This document shows, one piece after another, positions 18,601 through 28,267 of a stretch of DNA of 64,000 bases. The DNA is from Chloroflexi bacterium UBA6622 (GTDB lineage Bacteria; Chloroflexota; UBA11872), in assembly GCA_002433065.1 (NCBI GenBank), contig DJHK01000001.1, forward strand, positions 1 through 64,000, given 5' to 3'. The translations under genes were made by a program, and so were the position numbers. Each line of letters opens with the position of its first letter. The first letter of the stretch is position 1. The notes under the pieces were generated by a model. That model saw only the letters and a program-made list of their open reading frames with translations, ran no database searches and was not told the origin of the DNA.

Positions 18601-19956
18601 TCAGCCGCGAGACGACAATCTATCGACAAGTCTTTGAATCAGTATCACAACCGAATCATCGATTACGGTTGTGACAAAGAACAAGACAAGCGCAAAAATC
18701 CCGACACTAACCACCACCCCGGACACAACGATGGCCCGCTGGTTAACTCCTGCACCCGAAGCCGCCAATCGTCCACCAGAACTTGCCAGCATTGCCGATA
18801 GCACAGCAACACCCATCAAGATCTCAGCAATACTGGCAACCATCTGGGTCAACCCGTCGACGCTCCATAGATCCAGTACAAGTGCCAAAACGATCAACCA
18901 AAGCGCACTTCTAACCATTACTCGCCATTGATGGATCGGTCGCCCAAGAAATCGCGAGGGGTGAGCACGAGCCGACTGCCAGATTTGACGAAGTTCAGCC
19001 CGACCATTCCACGTTTGAGCTACAACCTTTCGCCCGAGGGTGGGAAGCAAAATCGTGAAACTCCCAACTAATAGCGCGAGGAGCGGAAACGCGAACGCCG
19101 CTCTCCAAAACCCATCTCGTATTTCATCGAGATACATCTGGCTATCACCGACCACCATTGTCCCGGTTGCCTGCACAATGGCGAGCGTCAAAAGCAGCAC
19201 ACCCAGCACAACGGTTGGCCCGTCGATCAATCGGGGCGGGTCCACCTCGAAGAGTTTCTTGAAGGTCCGCATCACAAGTCCGGCAGCGACGACCGACAAC
19301 AACCAAAGGGCCAGCACATAACCCGCTACACGGGCCATGCCGCTGATGCTTGTCATCCGAAGCATGCCCACCGGTCCAACCGACAGAATTGGCGTTATCT
19401 CTGCCCGAAGCTCGGAATCTGTAGGTGCCCCATTGATCGTCAACAATCTCGGCCCAATGTTCTTAGTTCTCGAGGCCAGGATGGCGAGTTCGCCCTGCGA
19501 CGTACCGGCCACCTCGATCTCAAAATCAAGCTTGCCCACCGACCCCGCAGCGACCGGCGAAAATTGACCCGTTGAAATGGTGCTATGGCCACCTTCAGAT
19601 ACCGCCACAACAGATTCTCTAAGAATTTCCCGTGTGGCACCGGATCGACGAACCCGTAAATTAATAGCAACCGGATTTGCATCATGTGGAAACGCGCGAA
19701 CCACCGCACTAAACCCGCCGACACCTCCACCAGGTATTTCGATCGTTTGGCTAACACTCTGCCCAGCTTGAAGGCGTACAATCTCGCCGATGGGATCTCC
19801 CAACGACCAGGGTTCGAAGATCCGCTGCCGTTGCCCAAACATAACCACTATCCCAAGCGTGGCCAGCACGGCAACTATCGCTATTGCCCATTGGCCAAAA
19901 CGCACGATTTCAGCCGTGTGCATTACACGTTTCTCAACAGACGGCTGATCATTCAT
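18601..19956 (-). CDS. 451-residue membrane protein of unknown function
   Basis: Not recognised. One hydrophobic helix at ~20-42 (FGQWAIAIVAVLATLGIVV) is followed by a polar stretch (~55-190) rich in beta-type sequence (VRLQAGQSVSQTIEIPGGG, VAINLRVRRSG), then about six hydrophobic segments between ~205 and the end. So an outer domain is held between an N-terminal helix and a C-terminal membrane bundle. Its ATG overlaps the stop of the giant gene at 19953 by four bases (ATGA), so the two proteins are made together and may form a complex. It also precedes paralogue 2. A partner subunit, flippase-like or accessory role in glycan assembly is a guess from position only. Confidence 0.75.
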   Translation of the reverse strand: MNDQPSVEKRVMHTAEIVRFGQWAIAIVAVLATLGIVVMFGQRQRIFEPWSLGDPIGEIVRLQAGQSVSQTIEIPGGGVGGFSAVVRAFPHDANPVAINLRVRRSGATREILRESVVAVSEGGHSTISTGQFSPVAAGSVGKLDFEIEVAGTSQGELAILASRTKNIGPRLLTINGAPTDSELRAEITPILSVGPVGMLRMTSISGMARVAGYVLALWLLSVVAAGLVMRTFKKLFEVDPPRLIDGPTVVLGVLLLTLAIVQATGTMVVGDSQMYLDEIRDGFWRAAFAFPLLALLVGSFTILLPTLGRKVVAQTWNGRAELRQIWQSARAHPSRFLGRPIHQWRVMVRSALWLIVLALVLDLWSVDGLTQMVASIAEILMGVAVLSAMLASSGGRLAASGAGVNQRAIVVSGVVVSVGIFALVLFFVTTVIDDSVVILIQRLVDRLSSRG

Positions 19957-22900
19957 CGAAAAAGACGCCTGCGAACGCCGGGTAAAGCAAGACCAGCCAT
20001 CAGACCAACGATCACAATCGTCGATCCAACACCACTAACATCAGCCAAAGACTGGGGCGCGAATTCAATCTCAACGACGTGTTCCCCCTCGGCTTCGATC
20101 AGAAATCCATTCGCGAACCCGTTGACCTCGACATGGTGCTTACTCGCCTGCCCGTCAACGGAAGCTCGCCACCGAGCATCATAGAGTTCATTCAGGACAA
20201 GAATGTAGGGACCCCCGGAATCCGCGGTGACCCGAAAATGCGTGTCGCGTAAGCGTTCGAATGTCAGGTTCGGCGCTTCCAGTCTCACGCTTTCCGGATC
20301 CTGCCACGGACTGATCATCACCGGATGCACCCGTCCGGACGCCTCAACGATGCGTAAATCATGCAGCCCTGCATCGAGCCGTACGGTCGCCCGCACGATG
20401 GGAATCATGGCTTCTTGCGAAAAGGGACACACCAGGCCACCAGTGCACACAACCGCGGCCCCGCAACAGCGATTGTCCAGCTTGAACGGACGTTCGAGTT
20501 TGTCCACGAACTCTTCGCCATCGATAGAGAGCGACTTTAATCCAACCCGAGCTACATCCGAAGATGATTCCCCCGGTGGGACGAGGACCGAAATGTCATA
20601 GGCCCCAGGCTCAGCAATTGAGAACTTTCGGTCACGCGTCGCTGTCCCCACCACAAACGGCACATTAAACCGAAAACTCTCGTAGCCGCCATCGCTACGT
20701 TCCGTTTCCCGATCGGGTGAGTAAAACGTGACAAAGTTTTCCCCCGGATCTAACTCGATATCCTCCACAACAAGCGTCTGCGGATGATTAGCCGGAAGTG
20801 TGTAGGTCGCGACAAAACGATTACCGATGTTGACCCACAGGGAACGTGGGATTTCAATTGATTCGACAGTAAATACAAGGGCGACGGTCTGCTGAACATT
20901 CTGAGGGTTCGTAACCTTGAGATTCCTGATTGATTTTTGCGCCGTAGTAATTCGTCGAATCCCGTTAACGTCATCATCCAACGTCGCCGGTACCCAGCCA
21001 TGCCATAGATCTACCGTAGGCAACGAATCAGTATCCATCTGGACAATGTCGTCGGGCTGCACCTGCGAGAACAAATGCCACGACGTTGATGTGGCCTGGC
21101 TCACAAGCATCTGCGCCGCGTCACGCTGGGCCTTCACTCGTCTCTCACGATGTACAGCAACTAGTTCAACAGACTGACGGCCGTCGGCCCTTGGCAACTC
21201 CAGCTGGTAGGCACCGGTCTGCGCAACAAACGTCGCTGCTAATGTCCAGGTTCGAGCCTCCCAGTTCGAGACGTCCAACGGACCACCATCCCTCTCGGTA
21301 TCGAGCAGGGCTCCATTGATCGTTGCCCTACCCCAGTCAATCTCTGAAAGGTCCTGACGTTGAATCTTGAGCAACAACTTGCCAGCCGGAGTAAGCGTGG
21401 GCCCTTCAACCGGTCGCGTACGCTGCCAAATTTCGTATATACCCGGTTGACTGACCGCAATCGGGACCGAGGCACCGGCAGCTTCGACAACAATAGGTTC
21501 CGCAAGGAATTCTCGATCCAAGATGGCGTCAAGCGTGCCACTGACAGCAATCAGTTCAATGTTGGGGCCAGTCGTGGCCGTAGCTCGTTCAAACTCTCCC
21601 GCATTGCCGCTGATCCGATCAATGAACGCCCAAACATCTTCACCAGGCACCCGCTGCGTGAGAATGATGGCCGCATCTTGCGACCGCAACAGTGACGACA
21701 GGGACTTCAACAATTCGAGACCGGACGGAGCAGCCACCACGGTCCGCGTAGCAGTCACGTGAGGAACTGGTGACTGGACAGCAAAAAACACGAGGGGACC
21801 GAACCGCGCCGCGAACCTGAGACCGTGGCGTTGCATCAACATCGCGAGTTCATCAGCTTCCAGTCCGTCCACGGCAAAGAACCGACGATTCACATCCTCT
21901 TGCTGCATGACATAGCCGATTCCCGACCGAGCCAGCACGCCGGACGCCGACCCATAACCTCTCCCAAGCAATGCGTCATAGACAGCAATCGGCATGGCCG
22001 ACGGCTCTACGAGATTGATAAAAGACCGATCACTCAATTCCGCCAGCGGGGGCATGTATCCCGTATACCCCCAGTCAGTGGTCAGCCGCAGTGTCGGGGG
22101 TAGCGCTAGTATGCGCTCGTCTCGAGACTGCGTGCTGAGCCACTCGCGGGCTTCTTCCAGATGGTCAGGAAGTCGAACCTGAAACCCAGGCAGGGGAGAC
22201 TCGGGACCTCGCTGGACAAAGAATTGTCCCCTCACAAATGACGAGGTGTACCCCAAGTAAGGAATGATCAGGAGAATCGCGAGCAAACCTGTCAGCAACT
22301 GCCCTGAAACCTGCACACGAGCCGCCTTGCATATCCAGCGCTCCGCCCGAGGCCGTATCAGATCAACCAAGGCCGCCAACCCAAGCCCTGCCAACGGTGC
22401 CATTCCTAAAACCAACAGCGCCGTTCCCTTGTACCACGGGCTTCGGAGCGTCCAAAACCCAGGCACGTATTCCCATACCCAGCCAAACAATCGGCCAGTG
22501 GGACCATTTACTCCCGAACCGATAAAGATGCCTATGAGCATCAGCACGGCAAAAGCCCAAAACCTTCGATCCCGAATGGCCAACATACCGCCGACCGCAG
22601 CAATGATTGGAATCGTGGCCGCCGCAATAGCCTCTGGGGCCGACATAAGACTCGGCGCATGCGGGAGATATGGCACACCATTGAACGCTTCATACCAGAC
22701 CCAGTGCCCCCGAATTCGCAACGTATTGAATGGCGATGTAAAGCTCGACAACTGTTCAAGTTGAGGCAGCGCCGCTTCCTTCGTACGACCAAGGAATGTC
22801 TGCGTCGGCCCCGCAGATATCAAACCCACCGCTTGTGGGAGAAGCCAATACGCGTTAACACACACGGTGAGCGCGAGCGCAAGTCCGCCAAATTTCAACG

Positions 22901-23585
22901 CCCGTTGAACCCCAAGTTGATCGTGTTGGATAAATCGGGCACCTATGAACAAGAAGAGATACGTCGGAACCGGTATCAAGGCCACGAGCACCATCGGAGG
23001 ATTCGCGGCAATACCAGACCCGATCACTGTGACGAGAGCAAATACCGCCGCATGCCGTAGGACAGAACCTCCTCGAAGCACCCGAATGGTCACAGCCAGG
23101 AGCAGTGGCATTGCGACATAGGCGCTAAGGTTCGCGATGTTCAAACCCTGCCAGATCGGCTCCTGGTAAAAATTGAAGAGATATAGAAGAGTGGCCCCAA
23201 CCCGAGCCAGTTCAGATCGCGTGAGGCAGCGCATCAGGATGTACATAGCAAAACCGCCCGCGGAGAACCAGACGGCAAACTGCAGGCGTTGTGCATGCTC
23301 GATCGAGAACCCGAGCAACCGAAAGAACGCAGGCCAGAACATAAAGAATAGGGCCGGCAAGCGGTCATCCGGGCTTGAACCAAATGACACCTGCGGATCC
23401 CATGTGTTGAAGAAACGAAGCCATTCCGCAAAATCGATTGGCATCACGAAATCTTCAGACTTGGCGACCTGCCCGGGCGCGACCCAAAACAAAGGAACGA
23501 GGCCCGCAACCAGCACGAGGAGAACGCCAATCGACAATCGTCGACCTGCGAGCCTGGCTCGCCACCAATTAAGCACGATTGGCAT
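19953..23585 (-). CDS. Giant surface-glycan membrane protein, paralogue 3 (1210 residues)
   Basis: The longest of the paralogues. N-terminal VPLFWVAPGQVAKSEDFVMP corresponds to the SED segment of the other two. The polytopic half runs to ~445 and contains FWTLRSPWYKGTALL, then a ~700-residue beta-rich part ends VLNELYDARWRAS, VEVNGFANGFLI, one final helix and RRRLFR. A cysteine-rich stretch near residue 1060 (NRCCGAAVVCTGGLVC) is absent from the other paralogues and could form disulfides outside the cell. Starts at an ATG, 14 bases after the carbamoyltransferase gene, and is coupled by ATGA overlap to the 451-residue membrane protein. GT-C-like glycan transfer or assembly is inferred. Confidence 0.8.
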   Translation of the reverse strand: MPIVLNWWRARLAGRRLSIGVLLVLVAGLVPLFWVAPGQVAKSEDFVMPIDFAEWLRFFNTWDPQVSFGSSPDDRLPALFFMFWPAFFRLLGFSIEHAQRLQFAVWFSAGGFAMYILMRCLTRSELARVGATLLYLFNFYQEPIWQGLNIANLSAYVAMPLLLAVTIRVLRGGSVLRHAAVFALVTVIGSGIAANPPMVLVALIPVPTYLFLFIGARFIQHDQLGVQRALKFGGLALALTVCVNAYWLLPQAVGLISAGPTQTFLGRTKEAALPQLEQLSSFTSPFNTLRIRGHWVWYEAFNGVPYLPHAPSLMSAPEAIAAATIPIIAAVGGMLAIRDRRFWAFAVLMLIGIFIGSGVNGPTGRLFGWVWEYVPGFWTLRSPWYKGTALLVLGMAPLAGLGLAALVDLIRPRAERWICKAARVQVSGQLLTGLLAILLIIPYLGYTSSFVRGQFFVQRGPESPLPGFQVRLPDHLEEAREWLSTQSRDERILALPPTLRLTTDWGYTGYMPPLAELSDRSFINLVEPSAMPIAVYDALLGRGYGSASGVLARSGIGYVMQQEDVNRRFFAVDGLEADELAMLMQRHGLRFAARFGPLVFFAVQSPVPHVTATRTVVAAPSGLELLKSLSSLLRSQDAAIILTQRVPGEDVWAFIDRISGNAGEFERATATTGPNIELIAVSGTLDAILDREFLAEPIVVEAAGASVPIAVSQPGIYEIWQRTRPVEGPTLTPAGKLLLKIQRQDLSEIDWGRATINGALLDTERDGGPLDVSNWEARTWTLAATFVAQTGAYQLELPRADGRQSVELVAVHRERRVKAQRDAAQMLVSQATSTSWHLFSQVQPDDIVQMDTDSLPTVDLWHGWVPATLDDDVNGIRRITTAQKSIRNLKVTNPQNVQQTVALVFTVESIEIPRSLWVNIGNRFVATYTLPANHPQTLVVEDIELDPGENFVTFYSPDRETERSDGGYESFRFNVPFVVGTATRDRKFSIAEPGAYDISVLVPPGESSSDVARVGLKSLSIDGEEFVDKLERPFKLDNRCCGAAVVCTGGLVCPFSQEAMIPIVRATVRLDAGLHDLRIVEASGRVHPVMISPWQDPESVRLEAPNLTFERLRDTHFRVTADSGGPYILVLNELYDARWRASVDGQASKHHVEVNGFANGFLIEAEGEHVVEIEFAPQSLADVSGVGSTIVIVGLMAGLALPGVRRRLFR

Positions 23586-23599
23586 CTACAGTCAGCGCT

Positions 23600-25429
23600 C
23601 TACCTCTTCGATATGACAAAGGGACCGATCGCGAGACGCCGCAATCCGGACCGAACCAAGGTTGCAATAGCATCCGACGGGGAACACACCACGGGTTCGC
23701 CATGAAGATTGAATGACGTATTCAACACAGCCCCAATCCCCGTAAGTTCCTCAAACATAGAGATCACCCGGTGGTATCGGGGATTGTCGACATGACGAAG
23801 GATCTGCGGACGAACGGTCTTGTCGACAGGATGGATAGCGGCTCTTAATTCACGACGGCCGAGCTCGGTCGTCTCAAAACCCACCATCATGTGTGGCGAA
23901 GGGATGTTGGAGGCATTGATGAGATATCTGCCCTGAGCTTCATCGAGTACGGTTGCCGCGAATGGCATCCAAAAATCTCGCTGCTTAATCTGCTCATTTA
24001 ATATCGGAATACCGTCGCGATCAGAGGGGTGGGCCAGAATGCTTCGATTACCAAGCGCCCGGGCCCCGAATTCCATTCGCCCCTGAAATCTGGCAACAAT
24101 TTCACCATCAGCCAATAGCTGTGCCGTCGCCATATCAACATCAGATGGCTTATCCACATCACACGTTGAAGCCACACCCGACGCTGCAATCGCGGCCTCA
24201 ATTTCTTCATCAGTAAACGACGGCCCGGTATAAATTGAGTCCAACGGAATCGGAGCACGCCCAGTCAAACGTCGGTGGGCTTCATACGCCGCTCCCATCG
24301 CCGTTGATTCATCGCCCGCACTCGGACACACCGCAAAATGGCCGACGCCCGGAAGATCTTTGATCAACATGTTGGCCTTCACATTCATGAAGACACCACC
24401 GGCACACACGATATTGTGAGCTCCGGTAACCTCCTGAGCATTTGCAGCCCATTCCTGCATGAGATCTTCACATAGCTGTTGCATCGCCCCAGACACCCAG
24501 TCAAACCGCTTGCCTCGCAGCGTCTGCTCGACTCGTGCCGCCGAAGCCCGCGTTGAGATGGGCCCAGTGAACTCCAACCCATTCAACTGGATAAATTCCT
24601 GCAGCAGCGGGAGCACACGCGCCTGACCATCCTGATCCGCGTATGGCGCGAGGCCCATCACTTTATATTCATGCTCGCCAGCCTTCATCCCAAGCTGATG
24701 GGTGACAAGCGAGTAAAGGATTCCTAGCGAGTACGCGTTCGGACTAGACGCCTGCTGCGTAAGTTTCCCCTGTTCATCCATCCAAACCGCCGAACACACG
24801 TGATCGCCTGCACCATCGAGGGTTAGCACCATCGTGGGGCCATCTGGAACCGATGCAAACCATCTAGCAGACGCCGCGTGAGAAAGATGATGGTCGATCG
24901 GGCTGATCTTTGATTCTGGAACGCCAAGTTCCGAACTAATCTGAGCTAGCTGGCGCTTACGTAATCTCGGCCACACCAGCGGCGCATACAAACGCCCGTA
25001 GACAGCCCGCTCCAAGTAATCCAGGACGCGGGCCGCTACTCCTCCACGTGCCCCCAACCCATACACAAGTTGAGCCGCAGCATGCACGCGCTCACGTAAA
25101 GGGGTCACCCGACGAGCGCCCAACTCTTGATGACCTTCGTCAACGTAATCGACCGACACCCCAAAATGGGGGTAAGGATTTATGTATGACAAAGCCACAC
25201 TGTCAAGGCGCGAGGAGTCAATCCCTGCCTCAGCCAGCACATAGTCAACAGCCCGCCTGGGAAATCCCGTGTCATTCTTTCGCCGGGAAAAACGTTCCTC
25301 GCTAGCCATGGCCACAACCGCACCATCACAAAGCAACGCAGCCGTACAGTTGTGAGCCTCGCTTAAACCGAGGACGTACACAGATTTCTTCTTACTATCC
25401 GGAGACGCTATTTCAGCCGTCAAGGTCAA
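23600..25429 (-). CDS. NodU/CmcH-family O-carbamoyltransferase, second copy
   Basis: 609 residues. ASEERFSRRKNDTGFPRRA, the metal motif PIDHHLSHAASA (His180, His181, His184), VLTLDGAGDH, CAGGVFMNVKANM, QGRMEFGARALGNRSILAH and NTSFNLHGEPVVCSP are all intact, so it should carbamoylate a hydroxyl with carbamoyl phosphate and ATP. It starts at a TTG; AGGAG five bases upstream supports that choice, and the next downstream Met would cut into the domain. It differs clearly from the 556-residue copy, for example by an insert near 85-165, so the two probably act on different positions or substrates. It heads directly into the giant membrane protein gene. Confidence 0.92.
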   Translation of the reverse strand: MTLTAEIASPDSKKKSVYVLGLSEAHNCTAALLCDGAVVAMASEERFSRRKNDTGFPRRAVDYVLAEAGIDSSRLDSVALSYINPYPHFGVSVDYVDEGHQELGARRVTPLRERVHAAAQLVYGLGARGGVAARVLDYLERAVYGRLYAPLVWPRLRKRQLAQISSELGVPESKISPIDHHLSHAASARWFASVPDGPTMVLTLDGAGDHVCSAVWMDEQGKLTQQASSPNAYSLGILYSLVTHQLGMKAGEHEYKVMGLAPYADQDGQARVLPLLQEFIQLNGLEFTGPISTRASAARVEQTLRGKRFDWVSGAMQQLCEDLMQEWAANAQEVTGAHNIVCAGGVFMNVKANMLIKDLPGVGHFAVCPSAGDESTAMGAAYEAHRRLTGRAPIPLDSIYTGPSFTDEEIEAAIAASGVASTCDVDKPSDVDMATAQLLADGEIVARFQGRMEFGARALGNRSILAHPSDRDGIPILNEQIKQRDFWMPFAATVLDEAQGRYLINASNIPSPHMMVGFETTELGRRELRAAIHPVDKTVRPQILRHVDNPRYHRVISMFEELTGIGAVLNTSFNLHGEPVVCSPSDAIATLVRSGLRRLAIGPFVISKR

Positions 25430-25533
25430 ACTTACTCCTATTTTTCTAAGTCACCACACCGTGACCTATCAGACTCCCATCAACATCTTACTGGCGTCAG
25501 CAGCCTTTGAATCTTTCTGTTTTTCCTCGAGGT

Positions 25534-26562
25534 CTAGATCAATCGCTCTCGCCACGTGACCGGTGCCCGATCATGACCAACTTCGAGTTGTTCACTGAGA
25601 TACGCTGGTTCCTGCGGTCCGAATTCCTTCGCCCAGCGAACCATCCGGTCAACGCCATCCTGGAGGGTCATAAGGTTCGAAAAGCCCAGTACTTCCACAG
25701 CACGTTCGTGGGAGCAATACGCATTCTTAACCTCAAGCGGACGATCAGGAACATATGTCGGAGCGGTTCCTTCTGGCCAATCCTGATCTCCAAAGAAGGC
25801 CCGCCTCACCATCTCCGCAAGCTCCTCAATCGTATGCGGCTCATCCGATCCCACATTAAAGACCATTCCATTGGATTTTTCGCTCAATCCACCATCAACG
25901 ATGGTCGGGGTGATGTCACCGATATACGAAAAGGCTCGCATCTGCTGTCCGTCACCATAAATGTAGAAGGATCGCTGTCGTAACACGTTGTTGATGAATA
26001 TCGCCACAACGTTTCGGTACGGATCCGCCATATTCTGTCGTTCGCCATAGACGTTGTGCGGTCGAAAAATCGCGAAATCAAAGCCGTGGACCTGTGCGAG
26101 ATGTTCCGTGGCAGTTTCCATCGACGCCTTCATCGCCCCATATACATCTTCCGGCAAGCGTGGCATTGATTCATCAAATGGCGGTTCCTGCGCCCCGTAG
26201 ACACTCATCGAACTGACTAACACCATTTTCTTCAAACCAAGATCGATGGCCGGAACTAGCGTGTTGAGATACGCAGCAATATTGTTATCCATCGCGCTCA
26301 GCGGGGTGAATTGACTACGACCTTCGGTCGCATCCGCAGCGTAGTGAAAGATGATTTCGGGATGCACGGCCTCAATCAAATTCGCCGCTGCCGTGCGATC
26401 AGCCAGATCGCAAACCTCAAATCTGACACTGTCATTCACATTGCGACGGTATCCACCAACAAGACTGTCGGCAGCCACCACCTCGTGCCCGGCATCAAGA
26501 AGTCGGTCGACAGCGTGGCTCCCCATGAAACCAGCCGCGCCCGTCACAAGAATCTTGATCAA
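25534..26562 (-). CDS. NAD-dependent nucleotide-sugar epimerase (extended SDR)
   Basis: 342 residues. KILVTGAAGFMGSHAVDRL gives the Rossmann GxxGxxG motif at the very N-terminus, VYGAMKAS the catalytic YxxxK, and FRPHNVYGERQ and IYGDGQQMRAFSYI the usual UDP-glucose-4-epimerase-type substrate motifs. The start is a TTG; GGAGG lies just upstream (three-base spacing), and the protein begins at the expected place for the fold. First gene of the minus-strand glycan block, followed by the second carbamoyltransferase after 104 bases in which I see no further feature. Substrate unknown; a UDP- or dTDP-sugar is likely from the family. Confidence 0.87.
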   Translation of the reverse strand: MIKILVTGAAGFMGSHAVDRLLDAGHEVVAADSLVGGYRRNVNDSVRFEVCDLADRTAAANLIEAVHPEIIFHYAADATEGRSQFTPLSAMDNNIAAYLNTLVPAIDLGLKKMVLVSSMSVYGAQEPPFDESMPRLPEDVYGAMKASMETATEHLAQVHGFDFAIFRPHNVYGERQNMADPYRNVVAIFINNVLRQRSFYIYGDGQQMRAFSYIGDITPTIVDGGLSEKSNGMVFNVGSDEPHTIEELAEMVRRAFFGDQDWPEGTAPTYVPDRPLEVKNAYCSHERAVEVLGFSNLMTLQDGVDRMVRWAKEFGPQEPAYLSEQLEVGHDRAPVTWRERLI

Positions 26563-26744
26563 TAGCCTCCGTCGTTCATCGGTTTTGTTCCCTCAAGTAT
26601 CAGCCTGAAGAAAGAACCTATCTTGCGGAACACCAGGCTAATTCTAGCCAAACCGAAGGAGCTCAGCGATATCGATTCTGTCGTCCGCACTAAACCGAGA
26701 ATTACAGCACGAATACTTGCGGACATATCGGACAACCTTAAGGG

Positions 26745-26817
26745 AGCCCAGGGTGGGACTCGAACCCACAACCTGCGGTTTACAAAACCGCTGCTCTGCC
26801 GATTGAGCCACCTGGGC
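26745..26817 (-). tRNA. tRNA-Thr (anticodon TGT)
   Basis: On the minus strand the sequence folds as a full cloverleaf: acceptor GCCCAGG with CCTGGGC, D-stem GCTC/GAGC, anticodon stem GCGGT/ACCGC around the loop TTTGTAA, and T-arm GTGGG-TTCGAGT-CCCAC. The anticodon is TGT (threonine, codon ACA). CCA is not encoded. It is 73 bases with the discriminator and lies in the 322-base gap between the epimerase and a lipoprotein gene. The rest of that gap shows only a short perfect inverted repeat, GGCTA-ATTC-TAGCC, at 26636-26649. Confidence 0.96.
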
Positions 26818-26884
26818 CTCACACCATCAACAGTGAGCCAGAAACTCACTGAACATCCCGTTAGCCACGTTCCACCCAAGCCTT

Positions 26885-28267
26885 TCAGGCTTCGGCTGCA
26901 CACGTCGGCAACGCCATCACCTCATCGAGGGTAAACGTCCGAAAGCGGACATTCCACTTCTCCGACGGTAATTCAATCCAAAGGAGCCCCACCTCACTAG
27001 TATTCTCACGTCCCGCCGCAGCATTCAGCCACGCGTGAGACGCAAGATCTGGTTCAAGGGTTTCAATCGGACAACGTGCTGCTTCGAATTGATCAGCACC
27101 GCTCCGGAGCACCCGGACCCTCACTGATCGTCGCTCGCCATAAAACACCCACAAGTTGCCCGAGTTATCGAGCGCGAAAGCCGTATGGTGCGGAGACGCC
27201 TGCCCAAGAAACACCCTTTCAGACCATCCAGTAGAACGCGACCATGTGCGATACGCCATGGCGCCGGATCCACCTTCCACTTCGCTGTGATACACGACGT
27301 GCAACCGGTCTCCATCAGCCACCATTGCATAGTCGTGGGTGCCCTTAAACGTATCCGTTAACGACGGCGAATCTGTGGACATATCGGTGATCACATAAAA
27401 CTTGTTAAGCACCTCATACGCGAGCACGAGATCGTCGCCTACAAACACACCCGAAGTGCTGGCCCCCGCTTCCATTGTTGGACTTAGCAAATCTGCAAAG
27501 GCTACTGGTTCCGACCAGGCACCCAGATCTTTCGAGGTAGCGTGCGCCATCCACGCACGCCATCGACTACCACCGGTTGTTACTCCTTCAAGGCTGCTAA
27601 AGACAATGTGCGGAACTCCCTTGGCATCGAATAAAAGACTCGGAATCTTGGCCATAAACGAATTTTCCATGTCCACAACTTCTTTCGGTGCGCCAATTGA
27701 CACCGATCCCTGGTCAACCGTGCCTCGCCTCACAAATATTTTCATGCCATTTGAGTCCGGATACACCACATATAAATGACCATCGACAAAGTAAGCGGCC
27801 TGTCCATACGAAACTGGGCCATGGTTGAGTCTCGAGCGTCGAGTAAATTCGGTTCCATCCTCTGAATAGGCCAGAACAGTGTTCTCACCGTTGTAATACT
27901 GGGCATACCAACCGTCGGCGTAGAACAGATGACTTTGAGGGTGATAGGCAATTGCATATTCGTGCGTCGAGTCACCCACAAATGTTCCACCGGAGACTGA
28001 GAGTTGCGTCACATCACCCGGCCTCTCAATCACGACTGGTAATGCCAGTTTCGGCACCAGAGGGGTCCTGGTCACGACCGGCGTAGCAGCGGTCTTCGTC
28101 ACGATCGGCGTAGCAAGAGCCCCTTCAGTCGTAGCTGGCGTGGGTACCACAGGCGCCACAGCAGGAACCGACTGACCTGGATCTGTTGACAAGCACCCTG
28201 TAACTAAAACGCTGGTAATCACAAGAGCGCCAATCAATGACAATCGATCTCGCAACATACGAATCAA
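26885..28267 (-). CDS. Propeller-type lipoprotein, copy 1
   Basis: 460 residues. The N-terminus is a lipoprotein signal with lipobox LVTGC, then a Pro/Thr/Ala-rich linker to ~75. The remainder is built of repeating beta segments (GGTFVGDSTHEYAIAYHP, ILYxDGWYA-like strands, SRWRAWMAHATS, KGTHDYAMVADGDRLHVVY), like sialidase or exo-glycosidase beta-propellers. No Asp-box or catalytic set is certain, so binding of surface glycan is as likely as hydrolysis. The TTG at 28267 has AAGGTG five bases upstream and overlaps the stop of a small upstream frame by four bases; an ATG at 28258 is the alternative. It is a close paralogue of the product of 28550-29830. Confidence 0.8.
   Translation of the reverse strand: MIRMLRDRLSLIGALVITSVLVTGCLSTDPGQSVPAVAPVVPTPATTEGALATPIVTKTAATPVVTRTPLVPKLALPVVIERPGDVTQLSVSGGTFVGDSTHEYAIAYHPQSHLFYADGWYAQYYNGENTVLAYSEDGTEFTRRSRLNHGPVSYGQAAYFVDGHLYVVYPDSNGMKIFVRRGTVDQGSVSIGAPKEVVDMENSFMAKIPSLLFDAKGVPHIVFSSLEGVTTGGSRWRAWMAHATSKDLGAWSEPVAFADLLSPTMEAGASTSGVFVGDDLVLAYEVLNKFYVITDMSTDSPSLTDTFKGTHDYAMVADGDRLHVVYHSEVEGGSGAMAYRTWSRSTGWSERVFLGQASPHHTAFALDNSGNLWVFYGERRSVRVRVLRSGADQFEAARCPIETLEPDLASHAWLNAAAGRENTSEVGLLWIELPSEKWNVRFRTFTLDEVMALPTCAAEA

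Noticed and set aside
26559..26903. Minus-strand frame of 114 residues
   Set aside because: It runs through the tRNA-Thr gene and has no protein-like motif.
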